A DNA stretch of 64,000 bases from Thermoleophilia bacterium (GTDB lineage Bacteria; Actinomycetota; Thermoleophilia; Gaiellales; JAICJC01), in assembly GCA_025934255.1 (NCBI GenBank), contig JAICYJ010000006.1, positions 1-64,000 of the forward strand, given 5' to 3'. The notes beneath the pieces are model-generated. The model was given only the letters and a program-made list of their open reading frames with translations, did no database searches and was not told the origin of the DNA. This document shows, piece by piece, positions 33,776 to 44,441 of the stretch. Position 1 is the first letter of the stretch. Each line of letters opens with the position of its first letter. The translations under genes and the position numbers were made by a program.

Positions 33776-34807
33776 TCACGGCGTCCATGTCAGCGACCGC
33801 GGGTCGAACGCCGGCAGCGAGCCGGTCGCGCCGGTGCGGCGGTCGAACACCTTCACCTGACCCTGCAGCGACACCGCCAGGTAGCGGGCGCCGGGAGACC
33901 AGGCGTAGGAGTGGGCGATCGGCGGGGCGCCCGCAGGTACGCCACCCGGCTGCAGCGACTGCAGCACGTCACGATTCGTCCCCTGCTCGTACCAGAACGC
34001 GCTGCCGTCGGGCGCCCCGGCCAGGTGGTACGACGGCAGAGTCGTGCGGAAGATGCTCGTGCTCCCGGTCTCGCGGTTCAGCACCATGATCGCGAACATG
34101 GCGTTGGGGTCGCTGGGATCGACAGGCGCCACCGCCACGGCCAGGAGTGACGACGTGGCCGTCAGCGCGGTCACCGCGTACCCGTGCCGGGGTCGTCCGG
34201 CGGCGGTCTCCAGCGTGGCGTCGAGCCGCAACCGGCCGCCGTTCTCATAGACGGCGTGTCCGTCGGATGTGAGCGTCGTCCCCGCGGGGGTGAAGGCGGT
34301 CGTGCAGTGGTAACCGACCGTCGCGCTCCTGCGGAACGGCGCGGCCAGGAGCTCGACCCTGATCCCGTGGCGGCGATCGGATGTACACGCCGCCGCGTAC
34401 TGCGAGTCCGCCGACCAGGTCACCCCCTCCACCCGGCCGTGCACCGTCGTCGACTGCAGCTTCCGCATCGACGAGCCGCTCAGCAAGACGATGGGCGCGC
34501 GCGGCCGGCCCTGCGCCAGCACCACCGCGCCGTCCGGCGAGGGCCACGCCCGGCAGGCACGCGCCCCGGCGTCCTTGACGGCCAGCGTGCTCATCGTCAC
34601 CCGCTCCAGCACGCACCCTCTGCCGATCCACCACACCACGCCCCCGGCCCGCCGCATCATGTCCCGGCTGTGCAGCGGCGGCGGGTGGATGTCGGCCGGA
34701 TGTGGCCCCGGCGCCCCGGCCGGCCCCGCCACCGTCGAGCGGGTCGGTGCCGCCACCAGCACCACCAGCGCCCCCAGCACCGTGATCAGTGGCACCGCGA
34801 TCCGCAC
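33776..34807 (-). CDS. Exported beta-propeller-like protein in the liv operon
   Basis: A 343-residue protein that begins with one hydrophobic segment (IAVPLITVLGALVVLVAA), a signal peptide or anchor. The rest has repeated WSADSQYAAAC, SPDGAVVLAQ, PDGSAFWYEQ and WSPGARYLAVSLQ strands, characteristic of TolB/WD40-like propeller blades. GTG 34807 lies six bases after the livF stop, so it is the last gene of the liv operon. Such a protein is not a usual transporter component; it could assist ligand capture or be an independent envelope protein. Confidence 0.7.
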   Translation of the reverse strand: MRIAVPLITVLGALVVLVAAPTRSTVAGPAGAPGPHPADIHPPPLHSRDMMRRAGGVVWWIGRGCVLERVTMSTLAVKDAGARACRAWPSPDGAVVLAQGRPRAPIVLLSGSSMRKLQSTTVHGRVEGVTWSADSQYAAACTSDRRHGIRVELLAAPFRRSATVGYHCTTAFTPAGTTLTSDGHAVYENGGRLRLDATLETAAGRPRHGYAVTALTATSSLLAVAVAPVDPSDPNAMFAIMVLNRETGSTSIFRTTLPSYHLAGAPDGSAFWYEQGTNRDVLQSLQPGGVPAGAPPIAHSYAWSPGARYLAVSLQGQVKVFDRRTGATGSLPAFDPRSLTWTP

Positions 34808-34813
34808 GGCGCC

Positions 34814-35566
34814 TCAGCTGATGCCCAGGTACGCCTTTCGCACCTCGTCGTTGGTCGCCAGCGCCTCGGCCCGGTCCGACAGCGTCACCCTGCCGGTCTC
34901 GAGCACGTAGCCGCGGCTGGCGATGCCGAGGGCGATCAGCGCGTTCTGCTCCACCAGCAGGATGGTAGTGCCCTCACGGTTGATCTCCTGGATGATCTCG
35001 AAGATCTTGTCGACCAGGATCGGGGCCAGGCCCATCGACGGCTCGTCGAGCAGCAGCAGCTTGGGCCGCGACATCAGCGCCCGGCCGATCGAGCACATCT
35101 GCTGCTCGCCGCCCGACAGCGTCCCCGCCTGCTGGCCGCGCCGCTCGCTGAGGCGCGGGAACAACGAGTAGACGTGCTCGGTGTCCTGCTCGATGCCCTC
35201 GCGGTCGCTGCGGTTGAACGCGCCCATCTCCAGGTTCTCGCGCACGCTCATGCGCGGGAACAGGCGCCTTCCCTCCGGCGAGTGCGCGATCCCCATCTGC
35301 ACGATCTGGTGCGGCGGTGCGTTCTGGATCTCCTTGCCGGCGAAGCGGATGGTGCCGGCCTTGGGCTTCGTGAGGCCCTGGATCGAGCGCAGCGTGGTCG
35401 ACTTGCCCGCGCCGTTGGCGCCGATCAGGGTCACGATCTCGCCCTCGTTGACGGTGATCGAGAGGCCCTTGACGGCCTCGATGCGGCCGTAGAACGTCCG
35501 CACCTTGTCCAGCTCGAGCAGCGCCGGCGGGTTCGCGGTCGGCGCCGGCGGCGCCTCGGCGCTCAC
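34814..35566 (-). CDS. livF: Branched-chain amino acid ABC transporter ATPase LivF
   Basis: A 250-residue ATPase with Walker A GANGAGKST, signature LSGGEQQMCSIGRAL, Walker B LLLLDEPSMGLAP and the LivF-type H-loop LVEQNA. GTG overlaps the livG stop (GTGA). It partners LivG to power LivHM. Confidence 0.94.
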   Translation of the reverse strand: MSAEAPPAPTANPPALLELDKVRTFYGRIEAVKGLSITVNEGEIVTLIGANGAGKSTTLRSIQGLTKPKAGTIRFAGKEIQNAPPHQIVQMGIAHSPEGRRLFPRMSVRENLEMGAFNRSDREGIEQDTEHVYSLFPRLSERRGQQAGTLSGGEQQMCSIGRALMSRPKLLLLDEPSMGLAPILVDKIFEIIQEINREGTTILLVEQNALIALGIASRGYVLETGRVTLSDRAEALATNDEVRKAYLGIS

Positions 35567-36417
35567 GCGGTCGCCCCGCTTCCGGCCCCGGCGGAGCCGG
35601 CCGCGCCGCTGCCCAGGTAGGCCTCGATCACGCGGTCATTGGCCTGGATCTCGGCAGGCGAGCCCTCGGCGATCTTCTCGCCGTGGTCGAGCACCGTGAT
35701 CCGCTCCGACACGCCCATCACGACCTTCATGTCGTGCTCGATCAGCAGGATCGTGAGGCCGCGCTCGTCCCGCAGCTGCGAAACGAACCTGGTGAAGTCG
35801 GCCGACTCCTGTGGGTTCATGCCGGCCGTGGGCTCGTCCAGCAGGAGCAGGGTCGGCTCGCTGCCGAGCGCGCGCGCAACCTCCAGCCGGCGCTGATCGC
35901 CGTAGGACAGGTTCATCGAGTACTCGTCGTCGACTCGCTCGGAGAGGCCGCAGTAGCGAAGCAGCTCGCGCGCCCGCGCCAGCGCGTCGCGCTCCTCGCG
36001 CCTGACGCCGGGGGTGCGCAGGATGCTTCGGATGAGTCCACCCTTCAGACGGCAGTGCATGCCCACCAGCACGTTCTCGACGGACGTCATGGTCTGAAAC
36101 AGCCGGATGTTCTGGAACGTGCGGCCCACCCCGAGCTTGGTGATCCGGTGCGGCGGCAGGCCGCCGACGTCACGCCCTGCGAACAGGATCTCGCCGGCGG
36201 TCGGCTTGTAGGCCCCGGTCAGCATGTTGAAGAACGTGGTCTTGCCGGCGCCGTTCGGCCCGATCAGGCTCACGATCGAGCGCTCCGGCACCACGAAGTC
36301 GATGTCGCTGCAGGCGACCAGGCCGCCGAACTCCTTGCGCGCCGCCCGCGTCTCCAGGATCGCGGCGCCCTTCGGCCCGACACCAGGGTGCGGTGCCTCT
36401 GCCGCCTCGGTGCTCAC
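35563..36417 (-). CDS. livG: Branched-chain amino acid ABC transporter ATPase LivG
   Basis: A 284-residue ATPase: Walker A GPNGAGKTT, LivG-type NMLTGAYKPTAGEI, signature LSYGDQRRLEVARAL, Walker B LLLLDEPTAGMNP, H-loop LIEHDM. GTG 36417 overlaps the livM stop. The Gly/Ala-rich C-terminal tail is an extension of about 15 residues. Confidence 0.94.
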   Translation of the reverse strand: MSTEAAEAPHPGVGPKGAAILETRAARKEFGGLVACSDIDFVVPERSIVSLIGPNGAGKTTFFNMLTGAYKPTAGEILFAGRDVGGLPPHRITKLGVGRTFQNIRLFQTMTSVENVLVGMHCRLKGGLIRSILRTPGVRREERDALARARELLRYCGLSERVDDEYSMNLSYGDQRRLEVARALGSEPTLLLLDEPTAGMNPQESADFTRFVSQLRDERGLTILLIEHDMKVVMGVSERITVLDHGEKIAEGSPAEIQANDRVIEAYLGSGAAGSAGAGSGATA

Positions 36418-37595
36418 CCGACCACCACGCCGGCGGCCTCGTGCTCCTCCTTGACCACGTCGAACTCGGCCTTGCGTCTGGAACTGGGTATCAGCCCCTG
36501 CGGGCGGAACAGCATCATCAGCACGATCAGCAGCCCGAACAGCCCGGCCTCGTACTTGGTGATCTCGATGTTGGTGCCGAAGTTGGAGTTGATGGTGTTG
36601 CCGATCGCGCCCAGCCCCTGCTGGTTGAGGTAGGACAGCACGGCGGCGCCCAGGCACACGCCCCAGACGTTGCCCATGCCGCCCAGGATCACCATCGCCA
36701 GCAACAGCGTGGAAATGTAGAGCTTGAAGTTGTCGGGGATGGCGCCGCCCTGGTAGACGCCGTAGAAGCATCCCGCCGCGCCGCCGAAGAACGCGCCGGA
36801 AGCGTAGGCCCAGGTCTTGACCTGCATCAGCGGCACGCCCATCGCGGCCGCCGCGATCTCGTCCTCGCGCAGCGCGACCCAGGCCCGTCCCAGCCGCGAA
36901 TCGCGCAGCCGTATCGAACAGAACACGGTGATCGCCACCAGCAGCAGCCCCACCCGGTAGAACCAGACGTCCAGGTTGGGCGTGAGCAGGAAGTTGTCGG
37001 GCAGGAACGGGAGGATGCCATGCAGGTACCGGAACCCCATCGGGTCGATCGGGGTGATGCCGGCGACGCCGTTGGTGAGGTTGAATCCGGTGCCGAACAT
37101 GTTGTCGCCGTTGCGCACGACCTGCGGGATGATCTCGCCGAAGCCGAGCGTCACCAGCGCCAGGTAGTCACCGCGCAGACGCAGCGTGGGCAGGCCGATC
37201 ACCACGCCCGCGGCGGCCGCCATCGCCGCCGCCACCGGCAGCAGCAGCCATATCGAGATGTGGATGCCGATCGCGTGGGATTGCACGCCCACCGCGCCGA
37301 ACACGATGCTGTGGCTGGCGAACTGGGTCGATGCGAACCAGCCCGCCACATAGCTGCCGATCGCGTAGAAGGCGACGTAGCCCAGGTCGAGCAGACCGGC
37401 GTAGCCGACCACCATGTTCAGGCCCACCGCCATGCACACGAACACGGTCATCGTGACGGCGGTGCTCAGCGTCGGGATCAGCTGGCTGGTGCCGAGCGAC
37501 GTGTAGTACTCGGGGTAGAGCACGACCAGCGGCACGATGATGATCGGGATGATCGCGCGCCGCGCCCAGCGCGGAATCGGCAGCTTGTCGATCAT
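36414..37595 (-). CDS. livM: Branched-chain amino acid ABC transporter permease LivM
   Basis: A 393-residue permease with about ten hydrophobic segments, the GLNMVVGYAGLLDLGYVAFYAIG block and the cytoplasmic coupling loop WVALREDEIAAAAMGV. ATG 37595 overlaps the livH stop (ATGA). The C-terminus carries a charged tail after LFRPQGLIP. Confidence 0.94.
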   Translation of the reverse strand: MIDKLPIPRWARRAIIPIIIVPLVVLYPEYYTSLGTSQLIPTLSTAVTMTVFVCMAVGLNMVVGYAGLLDLGYVAFYAIGSYVAGWFASTQFASHSIVFGAVGVQSHAIGIHISIWLLLPVAAAMAAAAGVVIGLPTLRLRGDYLALVTLGFGEIIPQVVRNGDNMFGTGFNLTNGVAGITPIDPMGFRYLHGILPFLPDNFLLTPNLDVWFYRVGLLLVAITVFCSIRLRDSRLGRAWVALREDEIAAAAMGVPLMQVKTWAYASGAFFGGAAGCFYGVYQGGAIPDNFKLYISTLLLAMVILGGMGNVWGVCLGAAVLSYLNQQGLGAIGNTINSNFGTNIEITKYEAGLFGLLIVLMMLFRPQGLIPSSRRKAEFDVVKEEHEAAGVVVG

Positions 37596-38644
37596 GCTCT
37601 GTCGGCCTCCGGCTGCCCCAGCAGCCCCTGTGGCCGGAACACGAGGATCAGGATCAGGATCGAGAACACGATCGAGGTCGTCCACTGCTCACCCGGCGCG
37701 TGCCAGGAGAGGCCCTCGTTGAATGCCTGGATCAACCCGATGATAAGCGCGCCCAGGGTGGCTCCCGTGAGGTTGCCGATGCCGCCCAGCACGGCGGCGG
37801 TGAAGGCCAACAGCCCGATCTGGCCGAGGTCGTAACGGGTGGTCGTGATCTCGAGCACGTAGAGGGTGCCGCCTGCACCGGCCAGGATGCCCGCCAGCGC
37901 GAACGTGAACGAGATCGTGCGGTCGACGTCGACCCCCATCATGCGGGCGGCGTCCATGTCCTGGGCCACGGCCCGCATGGCCTTTCCCTGGCGGGTGCGC
38001 CGCACCACGTAGGTGAGCGCCAGCAGCAGCGGGATCGTCGCCAGGATCACGATCAGCGACTTGGCCGGCCAGTCGAGGAACAGGATGTTGCTGGGCAGGA
38101 TCGCGCCCACCCCGGTGTAGTTGGGCCCGTAGAAGAACTGGGCCGCGTTGCTGAGGATGTACGAGATGCCGAGGGTGGTGATCAGCGGCGCCAGCCGTGG
38201 CGCATTCCGCAGCCGCCGCAGAGCCACGCGTTCGATGGTCGGGTTGAGGATGCCGCAGAAGACCATCGCTCCCACCATCGCCGCCAGCACGCCGAAGAAC
38301 GTGACGATGCCCGACTGGGAGCCGTCCAGCCCCAGCCTGGTGCCCGCGATCGAGACGGTGATCATCGTGCCCCACATGAACACGTCGCCGTGGGCGAAGT
38401 TGATCAGCTCGATGATGCCGTACACCAGCGTGTAGCCAAGCGCGATCAGTGCGTACAGGGCGCCGTTGGTGAACCCGATCAGCAGCACCGACCCAAACTG
38501 ACCGGGCCCCTGGACGAAGTTCACGGCCAGCCAGAACACGAGCAGGGCCAGCAGCGCGATCGTGACTGCTCGGTTCAGCAGCCCGGTGACACGAGGGAGC
38601 ACCGCCAGGACAGGCCGTCGCGCGGTGTGCGTGTCGGTTGCCAT
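37592..38644 (-). CDS. livH: Branched-chain amino acid ABC transporter permease LivH
   Basis: A 350-residue permease with the family motif GFTNGALYALIALGYTLVYG, INFAHGDVFMWG, and the coupling loop AMRAVAQDMDAARMMGVDV. The N-terminus has about 25 extra residues. It starts 22 bases after the binding-protein stop. Confidence 0.94.
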   Translation of the reverse strand: MATDTHTARRPVLAVLPRVTGLLNRAVTIALLALLVFWLAVNFVQGPGQFGSVLLIGFTNGALYALIALGYTLVYGIIELINFAHGDVFMWGTMITVSIAGTRLGLDGSQSGIVTFFGVLAAMVGAMVFCGILNPTIERVALRRLRNAPRLAPLITTLGISYILSNAAQFFYGPNYTGVGAILPSNILFLDWPAKSLIVILATIPLLLALTYVVRRTRQGKAMRAVAQDMDAARMMGVDVDRTISFTFALAGILAGAGGTLYVLEITTTRYDLGQIGLLAFTAAVLGGIGNLTGATLGALIIGLIQAFNEGLSWHAPGEQWTTSIVFSILILILVFRPQGLLGQPEADRA

Positions 38645-38666
38645 GGCGGCGCTCCCTCTCCTTCAA

Positions 38667-40001
38667 TCAGCCGCTGCCGGTGATCTTGGCGACCAGTGCC
38701 GGGTCAGGGTTGACGACCTGGTAGGTGTCGAACTCCCCCGACTTCGAGTTGCCAATACCGATCGTGAACTGCTGCTGACCGATGATGTCACCCTGATCAC
38801 CGATCTGGAACGTTCCCAGGATGCCGTTGGTGATCTTCATCCCGAACACGTTCTTGGTGACCGACGCCCGCGTGCCGTCGGATGCGGCGATCGCGTTCAG
38901 CAGCACCTGCGCGGTCTGCGCGGCGTAGGCGGTGTACGGCTGCACCGTGGTGACGCCGTACTTGGCCTTGAACTGGTCGATGAACGTCTTGCCGGCGCCG
39001 ACCAGCTTGTCGGCCGGAACGCCCGCGTTGCTGACGTACATGCCCTGGCCGGCCGCTCCTGCCGAGCCCGAACCGGTCAGCGTCGAGCTGATGAAGAAGC
39101 CGTCAGGCGCGATCAGCTTGACACCGGTGTTCGCTCCCAGCACGGCGACCTTGTCCTTGATCAGCTGGCCACCGTTCGAGCAGATCAGGCCGCCCAGGAA
39201 GATCGCATCCGGGTTTGTGGCCTTGATCTTCTGCATCAGGGCCTGGTAGTTCGCGGCCTTCGGATCCCACGAGTCGCGGCCGGCGATCTTCATGCCGAGC
39301 TGCGTCGCCGCCTTCTGGAAGAAGTCGGCCACACCGACGCCGTAGGACTCCTTGTCGTCGAGCACGTACACGCTCTTGGCGCCCAGCTTCTGCGCCAGGG
39401 TTGCGTCCACGGCGCCCTGCGAGTTGTCCACCGCGACCACGCGAGCGTAGTTGCGGACCCCGCTCGGGTAGTACTTCTCGGGCTCACCAGGCTCACCGCT
39501 CGGCTGCGTCAGCCCGAGGTTGGTGTTGGCGCCGGAGATCTCGATCATGCCGACACGGTTCAGGATCGGCACCTCGAGCTTGGCGCAGGGCGAGTTGAGG
39601 GTACCCAGCACGCCGATCACGCTTGGATCGCGGATGTAGGCGTTCGCGTTCGAGCTGCAGGTCGCCGGGTCGTAGGCACCGGCCTGTGCCGTCGAGTCGT
39701 CACAGTCCTGGTACTGGACCGTGTACTTGCCGGCCTTGTAGTTGTGCGAGGCCAGCACCATGTTGATGGCCTCGGACATCTGGTCGGTCTGGATCTTGTT
39801 GGAACCCTGCCGCGGCAGGTCCGACACGATCGTGAACTGGCCCTTGCCCTGAGGTGCGTGGCAGGTGGAGATGTTGACAGGGGCGCCCGCATTACCGCCA
39901 CCACCGCCGCTTGAGCTGCTGCTGCTGCTTCCGCAGCCGGCAGCTACTGCCAGTGCAAGGACTGCAACGATCGGTATGGCTCGGAATCGAACCGTCCCCA
40001 T
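38667..40001 (-). CDS. livK: Branched-chain amino acid type binding lipoprotein
   Basis: A 444-residue periplasmic-binding fold type I lipoprotein. Signal peptide with lipobox VAAGC (Cys23) and a Ser/Gly linker; ligand-binding lobes with RDPSVIGVLGTLNSPCA and the central VVAVDNSQGAVDATLAQKLGAKSVYVLDD. The ATG has a good GGAGGA site five bases upstream, unusual here, so its mRNA has a leader. The true ligand may be another amino acid or an aromatic compound. Confidence 0.93.
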   Translation of the reverse strand: MGTVRFRAIPIVAVLALAVAAGCGSSSSSSSGGGGGNAGAPVNISTCHAPQGKGQFTIVSDLPRQGSNKIQTDQMSEAINMVLASHNYKAGKYTVQYQDCDDSTAQAGAYDPATCSSNANAYIRDPSVIGVLGTLNSPCAKLEVPILNRVGMIEISGANTNLGLTQPSGEPGEPEKYYPSGVRNYARVVAVDNSQGAVDATLAQKLGAKSVYVLDDKESYGVGVADFFQKAATQLGMKIAGRDSWDPKAANYQALMQKIKATNPDAIFLGGLICSNGGQLIKDKVAVLGANTGVKLIAPDGFFISSTLTGSGSAGAAGQGMYVSNAGVPADKLVGAGKTFIDQFKAKYGVTTVQPYTAYAAQTAQVLLNAIAASDGTRASVTKNVFGMKITNGILGTFQIGDQGDIIGQQQFTIGIGNSKSGEFDTYQVVNPDPALVAKITGSG

Positions 40002-40070
40002 CACGTTCCTCCATCGTCGGGAGTTTGGTGTTCCGGGCCGGTCTGGCACCCGTTCGCCGTTTGGCGACTG

Positions 40071-40082
40071 TGGTATTTACCA
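40071..40082. promoter_or_regulatory. Operator-like palindrome TGGTA-tt-TACCA
   Basis: A 12-base palindrome in the divergent gap between the liv binding-protein gene and the GWQ lipoprotein gene, within the region where the liv promoter should lie. AT-rich sequence around it (TTTACCATTCCTAAAC) is unusual in this GC-rich window. Confidence 0.3.
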
Positions 40083-40128
40083 TTCCTAAACACGTAAGAC
40101 AAGCCTGACGGGCGATTCGGACGACACA

Positions 40129-40722
40129 ATGCGAACAGCAAAACTGAAGGCGGTGCTTCTGGCCGTGGCCCTGGTGCTCGCCACCGCGGCCTGTGGTACC
40201 AGCCGCGCAGACACCGTGCCAAGCGACCATACGGCATCCGCGACCTGCCCGTCGGTTCGCGCCGGCGGCTGGCAGCGGTGGGCGAACCGCGTTCACATGA
40301 CTGTGTTCTGCCCCACATGGCTTCCCATCTACATCGACGGCGTAATCGGAGGCGACCTGAACACGGCGGCCTCTCCCGGCCGCTTCTGGCAGGTGCACTT
40401 CGTCTGGCGCTCCGACGACTTCAGCCAGCTGATCCACATCGTGTTCGAGGGCTATGCCCCCGGCACGTGGCCGCGTACGTGCGGCGGGGTGCCCTGTTAC
40501 GGCGGACGTGACGGCACCGAGACGCTGGGAGGCCACACCGTCACGTGGTACACCCGGAACCGCGGCTCCAGCACCGGGCACATCGCCGCGGCCTTCCGCG
40601 ACCGCGGCAACACCTACGTGGTCAGCCTGCACGTGATCGACCCCTACACGGCGGCCACGGCGAAGGCGACCGTGGCCCGGATCGTGAAGGGGCTGGTTCC
40701 GGTGCAGCCCGCCGCCGCCTGA
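40129..40722 (+). CDS. Lipoprotein of an unassigned GWQ/CPxWLP family, copy A
   Basis: A 197-residue lipoprotein with signal peptide and lipobox TAAC (Cys22). It shares a clear pattern with the minus-strand gene at 42162: a Cys-Pro, GWQ..ANR, then V(F/Y)CP(T/A)WLP, later a charged beta-rich middle and an end in V.V.PAA. Two further cysteine pairs (CGGVPC) may form disulfides. Function unknown. It stands alone on the plus strand, facing the Tat protein gene tail to tail across 25 bases. Confidence 0.75.
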   Translation: MRTAKLKAVLLAVALVLATAACGTSRADTVPSDHTASATCPSVRAGGWQRWANRVHMTVFCPTWLPIYIDGVIGGDLNTAASPGRFWQVHFVWRSDDFSQLIHIVFEGYAPGTWPRTCGGVPCYGGRDGTETLGGHTVTWYTRNRGSSTGHIAAAFRDRGNTYVVSLHVIDPYTAATAKATVARIVKGLVPVQPAAA

Positions 40723-40747
40723 GGCTGCGTGCCGCCTCCCTGCGCTG

Positions 40748-42160
40748 CTACCCCTGCAGCATCTCCGCCAGCGGAAACGACCGATGCCGCCGCGGCGGCA
40801 CCAGGAAGCTCTGCCTATGCGTGGTCGTCAGCACCGAGTTGAATCCCTGGCCGGGGTCGCGCGGTGCCAGCGGCAGCCGCCGGCCGCCCGGCAGCACCCC
40901 GTCCATGGCCATCCGATTTCGGTGGAAGTCGTCGCTGGTGGGGTTGAACACCACGAAGTGCAGGCCAGCCCGGGCTTCGGGGCTGACCCCGTCGCGGCCG
41001 GGGTCGGCGCTCCAGTAGAACGGGTTGTCGAGCGTGTTGAAGTCGGCGCGGATCGGCACCGCCGTACCCTTCGCATAGGTGGTGCCGTCGCGCCCCACCA
41101 CGTCCACCGCCAGCCGCGAGGTCTGCTGGATGGCCGGGCTGTGGCCGATGCGCGCGTACCTGGAGGCATCCTTGCGGATCGCGGCAACGGACGGCACGTC
41201 GTCCTTGCCCTGGCTGACGGTCAGCGTCCCCTCCGGCACGTTTCGGGCCGGGCCGAACACCGTTGCGGCCCGCTGGCGGTCATCGAAGGTCAGGAACCAG
41301 GATTCCAGATCCTCGAAGATGTGCGAGACGTGCATCGTGGTGCCCTGCCGGAAGTAGCCGCCGGGTCCGCCGTCGGAGTAGCCCAGCGTCTCGATGTTCG
41401 CGATCCGCTCAGCCCCTAGCGATGCCTTCTGCGTGGACGTGAATCCCAGGAACAGCTCGGCCTGCTCGGGGATCAGGTCGGCACCGGGGACGCCCGCTGC
41501 CACGGCCAGCCTGTGCGGCAGCCCCTCGCCGCCGTCGAAGCCGCCGCCCACGAAGCCGCGGCGGATGCTGGTCGGCTGCCACACGTCGAGGTTTCCGACC
41601 AGCCGTTCGTGGGCGTCGTGGATGTGCGCCGGGTTGTCGCTTCGCAGCAAGAGCACCGCGTCGTTCTGCTCGAGCAGCACGCCGCTCGTGTCGCTCGGGA
41701 AGCGGATCGCGTCCAGCAGCACCGAGACCGGGTGCCCGGCCGACCGGGAGGCGCGGCGATCGATCGGAACGTGGTCGCGCGCCGGCGCCGCCACCGCGCC
41801 CCTGAAGTACGGCAGTCCCCACCCCACGGTCACGCCCAGACCCGCCGGGCTGGACGGGTAGTCCTGGTCGAGTCCTGCCAGCACCTGGGCCAGCCGCCGC
41901 TGCGCGTCGCGCAGGTCGGCGGGGCCGCCGGCGGGCAGCCGGAGGGTGACGATCTCGTGGTGCAGCGGTGGCACCACCACCTCGACGTTGTTGTCGGTGA
42001 CGACCCGCAGCCCACCCAGCACGTGCTGCTCGGGCGGCCGCGCCGTGACCTCAGGGCGACTGGGTGCGCGGCCGGCGCGCTCGGCCAGCTCGTAGATCCC
42101 GGCTGCGGCCAGCGTGGTCGCGCCGACGCCGGCGAGCAGCTGCCTGCGTGTCAGCTCCAC
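40748..42160 (-). CDS. Tat-exported protein, possibly DyP-peroxidase-like
   Basis: A 470-residue protein with a Tat signal (LTRRQLLAGVGATTLAAAG). The mature part has stretches that recall DyP-type and related haem proteins: RRGFVGGGFDGGEGLPHRL, ELFLGFTSTQ, MHVSHIFEDLESWF and an NPFYWS block near the end. Haem binding is a guess; the nearest family I can suggest is a DyP-like Tat family of unknown function. GTG 42160 follows the lipoprotein stop by one base, so it is the last gene of the envelope operon. Confidence 0.6.
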   Translation of the reverse strand: MELTRRQLLAGVGATTLAAAGIYELAERAGRAPSRPEVTARPPEQHVLGGLRVVTDNNVEVVVPPLHHEIVTLRLPAGGPADLRDAQRRLAQVLAGLDQDYPSSPAGLGVTVGWGLPYFRGAVAAPARDHVPIDRRASRSAGHPVSVLLDAIRFPSDTSGVLLEQNDAVLLLRSDNPAHIHDAHERLVGNLDVWQPTSIRRGFVGGGFDGGEGLPHRLAVAAGVPGADLIPEQAELFLGFTSTQKASLGAERIANIETLGYSDGGPGGYFRQGTTMHVSHIFEDLESWFLTFDDRQRAATVFGPARNVPEGTLTVSQGKDDVPSVAAIRKDASRYARIGHSPAIQQTSRLAVDVVGRDGTTYAKGTAVPIRADFNTLDNPFYWSADPGRDGVSPEARAGLHFVVFNPTSDDFHRNRMAMDGVLPGGRRLPLAPRDPGQGFNSVLTTTHRQSFLVPPRRHRSFPLAEMLQG

Positions 42161-42161
42161 G

Positions 42162-42809
42162 TCAGGCGGCCGGCTCGACCACGACCAGGTGCCTCAGGAT
42201 CCGCCGCAGGTCGGCGTTGACGGTGTCGTAGGAGAGCGGAGCGGCGACGTGCTGGCTGGCCGTGTACAGGGTTCCGGCGTGGCGCCAGACGTAGGCGAGG
42301 TGCCACTGGTCGGCGCCCTGGTTGACCGTATACAGGGTCGCCGTGATCGGCCCGGCGTGAATGGTTCCGTGGGGGTCGGCGAAGCACGGCACACGGTGCT
42401 TGACCTGCTTGCCCGAGCCGGCCTCGGTGACCACGCAGCTGGGGATGGTAGTGCGGCCGGGATAGGCGCGCAGGATCACGTGCACCTCGCCGGTCTGGGC
42501 CTCGACCCAGATCCAGCTGGCCAGGTAGCTCTTGTCCTTCGACACCGACAGCACGGCGTTGTCGGCGGCGCCGGCCTCGCCCTTGTCGATCTTCCCAACC
42601 AGCGGGTTGGGCAGCCAGGCCGGGCAGTAGACGTCGGTGTCGATGCGGTTGGCCAGCGTCTGCCAGCCGAGCTTCAGGGCCGCCGGGCACTTCGGCTTGC
42701 TGGTGGTGGCGGCGTCGGCGCCGCCCTGGCCGCAGCCGCTCGCGGCAAGCGCCAGCAGCGCCACGAGCAGTGGCGCGACGGCTGACGATCTCATCCTGGT
42801 ACGTGCCAA
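42162..42809 (-). CDS. Lipoprotein of the GWQ/CPxWLP family, copy B
   Basis: A 215-residue lipoprotein, signal peptide with lipobox ASGC (Cys26; a second ATG at codon 6 is possible). It is a paralogue of the gene at 40129, with CP...LGWQTLANRI and VYCPAWLP, and a C-terminus ending VVVEPAA. Two cysteines in the middle (CVV...CF) could pair. It lies between the ABC transporter genes and the Tat protein gene, a position that suggests a substrate or accessory factor of the transporter. Confidence 0.75.
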   Translation of the reverse strand: MARTRMRSSAVAPLLVALLALAASGCGQGGADAATTSKPKCPAALKLGWQTLANRIDTDVYCPAWLPNPLVGKIDKGEAGAADNAVLSVSKDKSYLASWIWVEAQTGEVHVILRAYPGRTTIPSCVVTEAGSGKQVKHRVPCFADPHGTIHAGPITATLYTVNQGADQWHLAYVWRHAGTLYTASQHVAAPLSYDTVNADLRRILRHLVVVEPAA

Positions 42810-42866
42810 GGCGATCCGGGGAATGGTACCGACATCAACGCCGACCGGCCCGCAGGCAGCGCCACA

Positions 42867-44437
<1,571 letters not shown>

Positions 44438-44441
<4 letters not shown>

